Positions 21,033-31,046 of a stretch of 64,000 nucleotides of DNA are shown one piece after another (the first letter of the stretch is position 1; each line of letters opens with the position of its first letter). The stretch comes from Tricholoma matsutake (Eukaryota > Basidiomycota > Agaricomycetes > Agaricales > Tricholomataceae). Under the pieces are notes generated by a model. It searched no databases, was not told the origin of the DNA, and was given only the letters and a program-made list of their open reading frames with translations. The stretch is taken from positions 1,178,001-1,242,000 of the forward strand of contig AP026547.1 in the NCBI GenBank assembly GCA_026075535.2, read 5' to 3'. The translations under genes and the position numbers were made by a program.

Positions 21033-22502
21033 GTAGCCCAGGATGGGTTTGATAAACTTGGAGAGGCAGATTTGAAAGCTCTGGTTGAGATTTCATTTAT
21101 TGATCAGTTTGGGGTGGAGGAGTGAGTGTTTTTGTCTTTGTCTTTGTCTTTGGGGCAGGTTTGGTCATTTGAGCTGACATTGAATTTGTAGGGTGGGGAT
21201 TGATGGAGGGGGTGTGTTTAAAGAGTTTTTCACATTGTTGTGTAAAGAGGTTTTTGATACCGATTGGGGGCTTTGGTTAGCAAATGTGAAGAATGAGCTG
21301 TATCTGAACCTGCACATGTATGCTACTGAGGGTAATGTATTTTTCATTTTTTATTTAAATTTATTTGCCTGGCTGATCATCATCATGGTGGTTCATGCAG
21401 GCCACAGCTTGAATTGGTACTTGGTAAGGCAATGTATGAGGGTATCCTCATTGATGTTGCTTTTGCTGGGTTCTTCCTTGCCAAAGTATGCATGCTCACC
21501 CACTTTCATATATATACTGCTTCTCATTTATCAACCAAACAGTGGCTGGGCAGACAAAGTTTCTTGGATGATCTTGAATTGCTCAATCCAGATCTATACA
21601 ATGGTCTTATATTCTTGAAACACTACACAGGCAACTTGGAGACATTATGTACACCGTGTAGAATTCAGCAGCCCCCAAACGATCGACCTAGTCCTAAATG
21701 GAAGCAACATTGCAGTGACGGGTGAAAATTGGCTGCAGTATATCTATCTAGTGTCGCATTACTGTTTGAGCAAGCAGATCAAGGCTCAGAGCGAGGTGTT
21801 TTTCAAGGGTCTTTCAGAGATGATTGACCGGAGGTGGATTAGGTGCGTTTTTTTTTGTTTTTTTTTCCACGGTTTTGGAGTTTGAGTTGGGTGGTGAATA
21901 ATGTTGGTGTTGGTGTTGCATAGAATGTTTAATCAGCAGGAAGTCCAGATTTTGTTGGGAGGTGTGAATGCACCTATTGATTTTGATGATTTGAGGAGGA
22001 ACAATTATGGTGGGTTGTATGATGATAATGAGGCTACTATCATTGCATTTTGTAAGGTATGTTTTTGACACTCACATTGCCAACTGACACCAAACTGCCA
22101 ATGCCAACTAGGTCATCAACTCTTTCAATCAAGAACAATGCATGGCTCTACTGAGGTTCATCACTAGCTGTAGCAGACCTCTGTTATTGTACATGTTTAT
22201 TTGTTGTTCATCATGTGGTGCTATGTGCTTAATGGTGTTTCATTTTGTTTGATTTTGTTTTAGGGGGTTCTAAGAACTGGTGCATAATTTCTCAATATGC
22301 AACTTGGGAAAAGATCAGCTTCAGTTGCCTACTGCTAGCACTTGTGTCAATCTTTTAAAAGTATGTTGATTGAGGTTGTTTTTGTTTGGGGCTGGCTTGT
22401 TACTTCCACTTATGCTGATGTTTTTTGCTCCATCATCCTGTTTATAAGAGTGAAAAAGTGCTTCATGAGAAGCTGATTCAAGCTATCAGGTCGAATGTTG
22501 GT
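21033..22502 (+). pseudogene. HECT-domain E3 ubiquitin ligase (UBE3C/Hul5-like) pseudogene with introns
   Basis: At least six exon remnants encode the C-terminal HECT domain in order: FDKLGEADLKALVEISFIDQ, GIDGGGVFKEFF and EVFDTDWGLWLANVKNELY, LGKAMYEGILIDVAFAGFFL, WLGRQSFLDDLELLNPDLYN, VLNGSNIAVTGENWLQYIYL, FNQQEVQILLGGVNAPIDF, NSFNQEQCMALLRF, and LPTASTCVNLLK, whose Cys matches the thioester-forming residue. Intron remnants with GT..AG ends separate them, so this is a DNA-level copy, not a retrocopy. Damage: the HSLNWY to LGK join has lost several residues and the frame, one donor is degraded, and a TAA precedes ELVHNF. The N-terminal half of the protein is absent. The family resemblance is strong by eye; the Hul5/UBE3C subfamily is an inference. 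Confidence 0.75.
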
Positions 22503-22754
22503 ATGCTTTTTTTAAATGTTCTTTGTTGTTTTGTTATAACTGACTCATTTTTCATTAATGATAGGTTTTATTTTAATCTCTAACGACGCCACAGCCCAAA
22601 AACCACAATGATGACCAACACAGCCACCACCCAAGAACCACTGCCATGAGCAACTGCTTGCAGGGTGGGAATGGGTGCAACTCCAAAACAATATGAACAG
22701 CAATGATGAGATGCCAACACAATGATGAGATGAAGACAAACCAAATGCAAAAAG

Positions 22755-22795
22755 GGCCCAAGAGATGTCATTGACCCATTGACGTCTCTTGGGCC
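22755..22795. repeat. CCCAAGAGAC-type hairpin, copy 5
   Basis: GGCCCAAGAGATGTCA pairs with TGACGTCTCTTGGGCC with one mismatch, followed by ACAG|GTATTTTTTTC. Confidence 0.75.
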
Positions 22796-23116
22796 ACAGG
22801 TATTTTTTTCTTTCTTTCTCATTCTATTCTTTTTTTGCTAAGAAACCTTTTAGGTACATTGATGATGATGATGATGGGACAACAAGGGGGAACGAAAACA
22901 CTGGGATGGCATGAGTGAACAATGGGGGAGGACAACAACAATGACAGCAGCATGCCAATGCAATGCAGGCATGAGAAGGAGGAGAGGGATGGGGGAACAA
23001 CGAGGATGAGGATGGGACAACAACAATGACATCTGGGGAATGACAACAGGGGACAACAACAACAATGACAATGGGATGTGGGGAGAGGGGGGATCGACGA
23101 GGCAAACCAAAAAAAA

Positions 23117-23145
23117 GGTCCAAGAGACATCGTCAGTCTTGGGCC
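23117..23145. repeat. CCCAAGAGAC-type hairpin, copy 6
   Basis: GGTCCAAGAGAC, loop ATCGTCA, GTCTTGGGCC, followed by TCTG|GTATG and a nine-T run. Confidence 0.6.
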
Positions 23146-23250
23146 TCTGGTATGTTTTTTTTTCTTCTCATTTCATTTATTTTTACTAACAAACTTTTTA
23201 GTTACTAACTATGACAATAATGACCCTGAGCCACCACCTGCCACCCACCG

Positions 23251-23270
23251 CTGCAAGCCCCTGCTCGCAG
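23251..23270. repeat. CTGCAAGC..GCTCGCAG hairpin
   Basis: An 8-bp near-perfect stem with loop CCCT, followed by GGTGATTG. Confidence 0.55.
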
Positions 23271-23320
23271 GGTGATTGTGGGTGCTTGACAATGAACCAG
23301 TGGGAGAGAGGATGACAAGA

Positions 23321-23508
23321 GGGGGGAACGACAGCAAGGGGGAATGACGGGAAGGGGGAATAGCAGGAGGGGGGAATGATGGGAGGGGGGAATGATGGGA
23401 GGGGGGAATGATGGGAGGGGGGAATGATGGGAGGGGGGAATGATGGGAGGGGGGAATGATGGGAGGGGGGAATGATGGGAGGGGGGAATGATGGGAGGGG
23501 AGAACAAT
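23321..23508. repeat. 17-bp minisatellite GGGGAATGATGGGAGGG
   Basis: About ten head-to-tail copies. The central seven or so look identical; the edges carry variants such as AATAGCAGG and AACAATGGG. One strand is purine-only for long runs. It has no unique spacers and so is not a CRISPR array. Confidence 0.85.
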
Positions 23509-23753
23509 GGGAGAGGGGGACAACAATGAGGGACAACAATGATGGCAGGATGACGAGGCCACCCACCACGATGGCATGATGGGGGGATGATGACACAGGA
23601 CACTGACAACACTGACACCAAGGGGCATGACAGACAATGATGAGGAGGGAGAGACAACAAAGTGGAGGACAAGGGGACGACAAAGTGGAGGATGAGGGGA
23701 TGACAACAGTGGTGGCAAGGACAACAAGGGAGAGGGGGGGGGATGGTACACTG

Positions 23754-23773
23754 CTGTGAGCAACTGCTCGCAG
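23754..23773. repeat. CTGTGAGC..GCTCGCAG hairpin
   Basis: Stem with loop AACT-type sequence, followed by GGTGTATG. Confidence 0.55.
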
Positions 23774-23984
23774 GGTGTATGAGGGGTGTGAGGATGGCGC
23801 AGGCACTGACAATGACAACAGGGACAACAGGGACAATGACAATGGGACAATGGGGACAGGGACAACAACAGGGCCACAATGGGACAATGGGCCAATGGGG
23901 ACACAATGATGGGGCATCAAGGGTCAGGGAAATTTTTTTGCTTCTTTTGAGTAGATTTTGTATTTTAGTGGCTTGAAATTTATT

Positions 23985-24430
23985 CTGATACATGATGAAA
24001 CTATTCTATCAATGGTCTGAAAATTCCTTTGTAAAAAGGAGAAATTCATCCAGCCAACATCCCTAATGGGATGAAAATACATTGTAGGCAGGTTCTTTCA
24101 TTCCTCTTAAACCCCTGGAAAGTTGATGAAATTCAACCCAGGTAGAGGGGTGTTATTTATGCCCATATAAAGATGAAAACTATCCCATAGGATGAATTTG
24201 GTGTGGGATGAACTGGGGACAAAATGTGGGAGGTTTTTTCATCCCATCAACTCATCCCTTACAGGTAGGAAAAAGCATTCTTTTTCACTCCTCTTAGTGG
24301 TAGATTTTTATGCCAACTCCTGATGAAACTTATTCCATTTTGGGGTTTATCAATACATGAAAACTATACAATAAATATATCATTTTACACTATCTAAAGG
24401 TATGAAATGTGGGATAGTTTTCCTACCCCT
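23985..24430. repeat. GGATGAAA / TTTCATCC repeat block, second copy
   Basis: Same word content as the block at 20150-20660 (GGGATGAAAAT, GATGAAATTCA, TTTTTTCATCCCATC). No coding region. Confidence 0.45.
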
Positions 24431-24439
24431 TGGGCCCCA

Positions 24440-24850
24440 TAGTGTATACAGCATAATGATAAGAGATTGCATACCTGGAATTGTGAGATAGTTGAGTGCC
24501 ATGCAGCATAGGCATGGATAAGTCTTGTGTTTCTCATACCACCATTGAATTGCATCTTGAACATTTTCCAGGTTGGCACTAAGATACAATGCAAGTTTGT
24601 CAACCAGGGCAGTCCTTTGGATGTGAGTGAGAGATGGAAGATTGTCAAAGATGTTTTTAGAACTTTGAACCTAGTCAAGTTGTTAGAACTTGAACATAAA
24701 TATGACAGACAACATATATGACTCACTGGTGATTTTGAATGTGTGGCACTACCCTCCACATTTCCAGCACTCTTGTCTTCAGTTGTTGAGAGCATTGCAT
24801 TGTGATGCAAACTGCTCTCAGACAAGGTTTCTGGCTGTGTTGATCCCATC
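24440..24850 (-). pseudogene. hAT transposase C-terminal (dimerisation) remnant
   Basis: Minus-strand frame 24380-24589 reads ENVQDAIQWWYEKHKTYPCL followed by ALNYLTIPG, which matches the start of the hAT-family C-terminal dimerisation region (W..Y.P.L...A..YL.IP). The continuation expected in the family (E-R-x-FS) is missing, replaced by unrelated sequence, so the fragment is truncated. Upstream minus-strand frames to about 24850 are open but not recognisable. It might descend from the autonomous partner of the hAT-like elements, but no TIR links it to them. Confidence 0.5.
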
Positions 24851-24930
24851 CAGCAGCTTCAAAGTACATGGTGGAGCCGGCTAGACTCTCAGTGTCGCGT
24901 CTGCTACCAGACAAGACAACTCAGACAGGG

Positions 24931-24954
24931 CTCGCATCTACTACTAGATGCGAG
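24931..24954. repeat. Perfect hairpin CTCGCATCTA / TAGATGCGAG
   Basis: A 10-bp stem with a 4-nt loop CTAC, close to the left edge of the CpG-richer DIRS region. It could mark an element end, but no partner was found. Confidence 0.55.
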
Positions 24955-25691
24955 TTGCAGGAATGGACAGGCAAGGATGCATTCTCTATCTGCACAGTCT
25001 ACTAGATCACGTGGTCACTAAGGAAGTTGCTGGGCTCCAGCTCTGGACTCTGCTATGGACTGCACTGTGGGCTCTGCTGCCACAGTTACATGTGCCCCCC
25101 TACACAATAGTAATGCCCTCGTTGCAATCTCAACTCTAGATGAAAAGAAACAAGGAAAATGATGTCTAAAATGGCTGATGATATGTGCAGTGAATGAATG
25201 TCCAATGATAATATATGCAGGTAAAGTATGAAAATAAAAGGTAAAGCTCAGTGAGGTGGGTAATTAGACCTATAGCTACCCTGCTTTGAAGCTTCCCATA
25301 ACAATCTTGACATATCCCTGGTCATTTCCAGAGGTTTTTAGCCCCCATGCAAAAACCTAGCCTTCTGGGAGCTGTTTCCAATGTCCAGACAAACTTGAAA
25401 AAAAATTGAAACAGTCAGACAAATTTGCCAAAAGTTGTCCGGCCAAACTTCGCAAAAATTCAAGATATTGGAAACTGCCTTAGGGGGTATTATCTGGTAT
25501 TATGCAGGGTCTGCTGCTAACGCAGTTGATGAATCTGGATCCGTGGAGGTAGACAAGCAAGGCACAAGTGTAGTGTACCAGTGTTTTGCACACAAGGAGA
25601 ATGATGATGCATAGAGATCATGTGATAGCATTGATTCTTTACCTTTCACTTTCACCGCTACAGGATAGATTCTTGCTCCTTATGTTCTCAG

Positions 25692-27008
25692 TTGTCGCAT
25701 CGACTGCGACATCAATTTCTTGCAATTTCTCAGATCATGTCAGCCAATGCGGAGGGACATGGAGCGGGAGTCATTGCCCAGATCTCACATTCGGGAACGA
25801 CAGCTAATAGTTCCGAGAGCGGTCACGGGTCTGAACCACTCTCTGATGCTCTCAAGTTGGCACCTGTCGAGGTGGAGAAAGGTACTACGAGGAAATCAGG
25901 CCGGTGGGTCAAGGCCCCAGCTGGTGTGGGTCTCTTTTTGATAGATCTTTGGTGTTCATCGCATGTAGCTCTGGCAAGGTCGAAACCTGAGCAGCCTGTG
26001 GAAGAGTCAGTGATCATCAAGGCACCCCCGGGTGTGAGACCTGTGGCGGGTTACCAGTATCAAGTTCTACCACTTGTGGCTGAGGATGTCAGCGAGAAGA
26101 GTCACGGGCAGCTGGGCAGGTCAACGGGTTCGTCTGGGAATGTTGGTGGCTCTCGGGATACCAACTTACCTTGGGCGAGTTCGACGATTGGCACGGCAGC
26201 CTTAAAGGGTCGCAAATGATCGGCAACGAGCGATGCACCTGGTGCCCAGGATCGAGTCTGCAACCCTACACACCATGCATCTGCGGCCGATTTCTCGCCC
26301 ACCCATTTTGAGGAACCTCGGAGTGACAGACTACTTGATGCTTGGCAAGGACAGGAGGTGGAAAATCAGGATAAGAACCTAAACCCCGCTTCACCAATGG
26401 CGGTTGTCCCTAACACGCCGCCCAGCTCTAGCCCCTTCTCTCAAAATCCTCTCCTTCATCACACTAGCACTATTGAGGCTCACACACCATCTCCTGCAAG
26501 AAGACACTCCGATACTCTTTGCACACGCGATGCCAACAAGGCATGGCTGGCTGCAGAGGGATTAGTTCCAGTGACAGACAACTTTCATGCTCCAGGCTTT
26601 GTTCCAGCTCAGTTGGTTGGGGGGATAACATACAAAGTCCATTCACCACGATCTCAATGCCTGGGCATGGCGAGTGCCGGTAGGAAACTCTTTGGTGAGC
26701 ATCAGAGTGCTGCGCATGAGCTTCCTTGCATTTTTGATGTCACAATGCAACCAGAACTGCAGAGTCCTTGCAACCGCCCTCTTGAGCAGAATCACCCAAG
26801 GCAGCATAGCCAACACATACCGCAGTCAGGACCGCATAGTCCATGCAATGGCAATTTCAAGCAGAATCAGCCGAGGCCGCATAGCCCACACACCTCTGAA
26901 CCTTTCTGCACTCAGGCTAGCCCACGGACGGCTATGCACGCACATGCCCAGTTGCATCATGTTTGTAGCACATTTATCTTGCTAGTAACCGCAATGACAT
27001 GCATATAG
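25692..27008 (+). pseudogene. DIRS element upstream ORF (Gag-like or unknown)
   Basis: Two stretches in the same frame (25692-26219 and 26358-27008) are separated by stops. They encode a low-complexity protein rich in Ser, Pro, His and Gln, including repeats of the type PHSPCN.NF.QNQPRPHSP. No recognised domain. Position just upstream of the Gag-RT frame suggests an element-encoded first ORF or an unspliced 5' part of Gag. Confidence 0.4.
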
Positions 27009-27244
27009 TTAGGGTCGCAAAATCTGCATATGGACCTTCAGTCGCACTTACCTGCAGAGGCACATTCTCTCAGGCTTAGTGTTCGTTTCTGCATTAAGAT
27101 GTACTTTCTATCATACTCACATGTATTCAGCCAACACTGCACACTTTGCAAATGGCAGCATGATGCATAGAGACGCACACATCTGTTCTTGGCACACCGT
27201 CCATTCCTCTCCCAGAATATGCTCAGGTTGGCTCTCTCACAACA

Positions 27245-30160
27245 ATGCAGTCGCAACCTTACGCCAAAATCATATCCGAGGTGGGGGCACCAGAAGAGCC
27301 TGTACAGTCGACAGCAATGCAACTCACGTTGAACTCAGATCTTATCGCGGCAATAGCTGTGGCACTGGGCATTGTTGGAGCACCTCAGAATTCAAAGGGA
27401 TTATCGGCCATGGATGGGGAGAGGGTAACGTCAGCTGTCGAGCCGCCCCAAACAACGAGGAAGTATTTTTCACAAACGATCACCAACATTACGAGTGAAC
27501 TCCCAACTGCCATCATCAAGGAACTAAAAGGGGCTTTCAAGAACTACATACCACTCGCACTCTGCATGCACAAGGCTTGTTCAAATGCGACCAGGGCTAC
27601 CGATGCCTTTGATACAGAGATTGGGATGAATGAGAGGGGTGAAATCAGGTTGAAGCAAAAGACGTTGACTGCGGCAAGGGACTACTACCTCATGACAGAT
27701 GATTTTACTGAGATTTGCGAGAACTTCATCCATGGAATGAGAAAGTACCTCATCCTGGGCGTCGACACAGACCCAGGTGGTGCGAGGGCCCTGGATTGCA
27801 CAGACATGTTCCTCGAATTTTTCAGTGTCATCGCATCTAGGCCAGACTTCACTATCGACTGGTCTTCATACAGGGGCTACCTTATCGAGACCTACTCCTC
27901 ATGGGTTGGCCGGAGAGACGATACTTATGGTCTGATCTTCGATGAGAGCTTATTCCAAAAATTCAAAATAAAGAACATTATCCCTTCAGTTCTGGAACAC
28001 TTGAAGCAACCTCCGTCTGGCTTGTCGACCTATGGTGGTAGCAGGGGCATTAGTAGCTCCACAGGAGGCAGTTCAATAGGGATACAAGGTAGGGGTCGAG
28101 GAGTGCAAGGGGGGGGCATGTTTCCCCCTGGTCGAGGGGGGGGGGCTACACTCAGTTTTTTCCGCCCTCCTTCCAGCCCCCTTTTCACTCCCACCAGCCC
28201 CCCGCCGTTCTCAAATGTTATCTCTGTGCAGAACCCCACCTCCACAAGGACCATCAAGGAAATGCGAAGTGACTGGTGCTTGAACAGGGAAAGTGGGTGG
28301 ACAAGCTTCCCGGGAGTAGAGTTGTCTGCATCGCATATAATGTCAGCCCATTTGGCTGTCGACGAGGCTCCTGCATCTACAACCACTCCTGTTCCTTGTG
28401 TGGCGACCTCACACATGGATCAGCAAGATGCAACGCCTGAAGGCATTTTCCCCATCGTGACCAAACTCAAGGCAGATGCTTGGGAAGCTGCCCTGAGGGA
28501 TGCGAGCATCCTTGACGAGTTTGTCGACATCCTGATGGGTCTCCGGCAAGGCTTCTACTGCAGTTTGGAAAATTTCTCTTGATCTCACACATCCATTCCA
28601 CTGAACCACTATGTTTCACAAGAAGATGAAGATTTTGTTATTGCAAAATATGCTGAGGAGATTGAACTTGGTAGACTATCACATGGTTATGAGCCCAACA
28701 CACTTTTTTCCCTCATTGGACATTTTCGCACAGCTCCCCTCGCAGTTATTGACCAGAGTCTCACAAAATGCTGAGTTATTGTAAACCATTCATACCCAAA
28801 GAATAAATGTACCCTTGACCTCGAGAATCTCCCTCTGGACTCATCTGAAAATTACATCATCGATCCCACCAAAACTTCCATCAACATGATTATAGACTCA
28901 AAAAAATTCCAATGTGCATGGGGATCCTTCTCAGAATGCTATCTCCTGGCCGCTGATGCTCCTGAGGGAACTAAGGCAGCAGGTTTTGATGTCGATGTGG
29001 CATTCAGAAATATTCCAACACACCCTTCGGCACGCTGTTTCCTGGCTATCATGATAAAAGGCCGGATTCATCTTGACCACATCCTGAATTTCAGTGCGTC
29101 GCCAGCACTGGCTATCTTTGGAAGGGTTGCAGATGCAATGGTCAAGATACTCATGAGTCGAGGCATTGAGGCTGTGATCAAATGGGTGGACAACTTTGTA
29201 TTTCTATGCTACTCCTCCGGAATGCGGGTTGACGGCGCTCACGAGTATTCCTACTCATCTGACCTGATATGGAAGATTGTGGAAGAGCTAGGCTGGCCAT
29301 GGGCCCCTTCAAAATTTGTTGATTTTTCGACCGCGTTTATGTACATAGGATTCTGGTGGGATCTTGCTGCAAAGAGGGTGGAGCTCCCAGGGAAGAAGAA
29401 GGAAAAGTACCTTGAGCATATCTCAGACTGGACATCTGGGTCTTTGCACTCTGCGAAGGACACTGAGAAGATTATTGGCACCCTGAACCACGTCTGCCTG
29501 GTTGTCCCAGAGGGGCGTTCACGCATGGTCGCATTGTATAAATTCCAGGGGGTGTTCAGGGTGGGGCATTCAGAAGAAGTAAGACACAAGGTATCAGCAG
29601 GGGTATCAGAGGACATCAGCTGATGGAGATGTCACCTGCAGGACCAGTTTGTGGGGATTGACATTATCCATCCCCCGACTCCAGCGGATATGAGTTTATT
29701 TGTCGATGCATCGACAGGATGGGGTATTGGACTGATCCTTGATGGGAGATGGATAGCATGGCAGCTCAAGGAGGGTTGGAACTCGGAAGGACGAGAAATC
29801 GGGTGGGCAGAGATGGTGGCTGTGGAGTTGGCTGTTCACACCTTGATTACAGGGAAATACTCAAACTGCCACATAATCGTTCGTTCAGATAACAAAGGCG
29901 TAGTGGGGGCATTGGGGGCAGGCAGATCATGGGGCACTCAGCAGAATGCCATATTGCAGGAAATCGTCAAACTCATCCAAGGCCACAAATTATGGATCTC
30001 CACTATCTGGGTACTGATGACAGAAAATATGGCAGATGCTCCTTCGAGGGGGGTTTTCCCAGGAAAATCCTCGCTATATGCTTTTCTGCCCAAGATACCT
30101 TTTCATTTAGAGAAATATGTACATAGAGTGGTGGACTACCATGACCCGAGAATTGCATAG
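27245..30160 (+). pseudogene. DIRS element Gag-RT-RNase H polyprotein with three TGA stops
   Basis: One frame runs from 27245 to 30160 and is broken only by TGA at 28580, 28772 and 29621. The first 440 codons are Gag-like and end in a Gly/Arg-rich and Pro-rich stretch (GIQGRGRGVQGGG). The RT follows: FRTAPLAVIDQSLTKC, AGFDVDVAFRNIPTHPSARC (first catalytic Asp intact), then IKWVDNFVFL where V-D-D is expected, and GWPWAPSKFVDFSTAFMYIG. The RNase H begins FVDASTGWGIGLILDGRWIA and continues EIGWAEMVAVELAVH, VRSDNKGVVGALGAGR and ENMADAPSRG. The D to N change fits GACGAC to GACAAC. The enzyme is inactive in this copy. Confidence 0.8.
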
Positions 30161-30651
30161 GTTTCATTGATGTAACTTGAGATCATGTCATGTTACGCGT
30201 GCTGTGTCCCATCCTGCCAACCACCACAAACTTCCCGGTGCGATGCCCCCTCTCAGGACCATCTCTCATTCAGACAAGCAGACGAGCAACCTACTCCAAC
30301 TAGCACAAATTCACAATGGTAACTTTGCTCACCATCACAGCCAATCATGCCCATATGCCCCTCGAGTCCCAATGCCATGCAAGAAACCACCATTTTCAAC
30401 CCTAGCTATGCCAGCCAAACTACTGGAGAAGATCAGCAATGTCCAAGATCTGGCAGTAAGCAAAGCGACTCAGTCCAAAGATGCCAGCAGGTTATGGGAA
30501 TTCCGATCCTTCTGCAAAGCCCTCAACGTCCACGACGATGACATTTTTCTGGCCAGGGAGGATCTTCTCATAGCATGGGCATCATCCTACGCTGGGCATT
30601 TCGCAGGGAAGATGGTCAGCACAATGATAACAGCCATAAAGAGGGAACACG

Positions 30652-31022
30652 TATAGAACGTTGGCAGGAACTGGTAGGGAACTAGAATAGAATAACGAGA
30701 TAACCTCAGTGAACAGACAATCACTTTATTCAGTAGTAGTACCTAGAATAGAATAATGAGATACTACTATGGGTAAGTAAGGAAGTAAATAAAATAGAGA
30801 AAGGGGACGTACACCTCAGTGAACGGACAATCACTGAAGTTACAACATAAAGCTATGAGGTATATAATGTCCCATATATGCTTTTCAAATAAGACGAGAC
30901 ATAGTTACCATAGTTCTATAAATAGATGTAATGTACTAATAATAAATATCTTTGACAGTTGGCAAGCATTGGCGACTGCAGGCGAGTGCAGGCAGGTGCG
31001 GGGATGCCTCGATATGTCAACA
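30652..31022 (-). repeat. Copia-3 3' LTR
   Basis: On the minus strand it begins TGTTGACATATCGAGG and ends CGTTCTATA. The partner is at 35482-35851. Confidence 0.9.
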
Positions 31023-31037
31023 CTCCCCCTCGAGGTG
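31023..31037 (-). promoter_or_regulatory. Copia-3 polypurine tract
   Basis: On the minus strand CACCTCGAGGGGGAG abuts the 3' LTR; it is the plus-strand DNA primer site. Confidence 0.8.
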
Positions 31038-31046
31038 AACACCGGA

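Larger units (their letters stand above)
22560..23935. repeat. Hairpin / GACAACAAC module, copy D
   Basis: Contains two CCCAAGAGAC-type hairpins (22755, 23117), each followed by a donor-like GTAT and a T/C tract ending near TTTTAG. Three CTGC..GCAG-type hairpins (about 22641, 23251, 23754) are also present, with long GACAACAAC / GGGATGACAA tracts and the minisatellite. Long minus-strand Pro/Ser/His frames are translation of this biased sequence, not genes. Confidence 0.6.

Noticed and set aside
23321..23508. CRISPR-like array
   Set aside because: The repeats are contiguous with no unique spacers, and the genome is eukaryotic.
23198..23993. Three overlapping minus-strand frames of 230-260 codons rich in Pro, Ser and His
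   Set aside because: They are translations of the 17-bp minisatellite and its flanks; 17 is not a multiple of 3, so all frames stay open.
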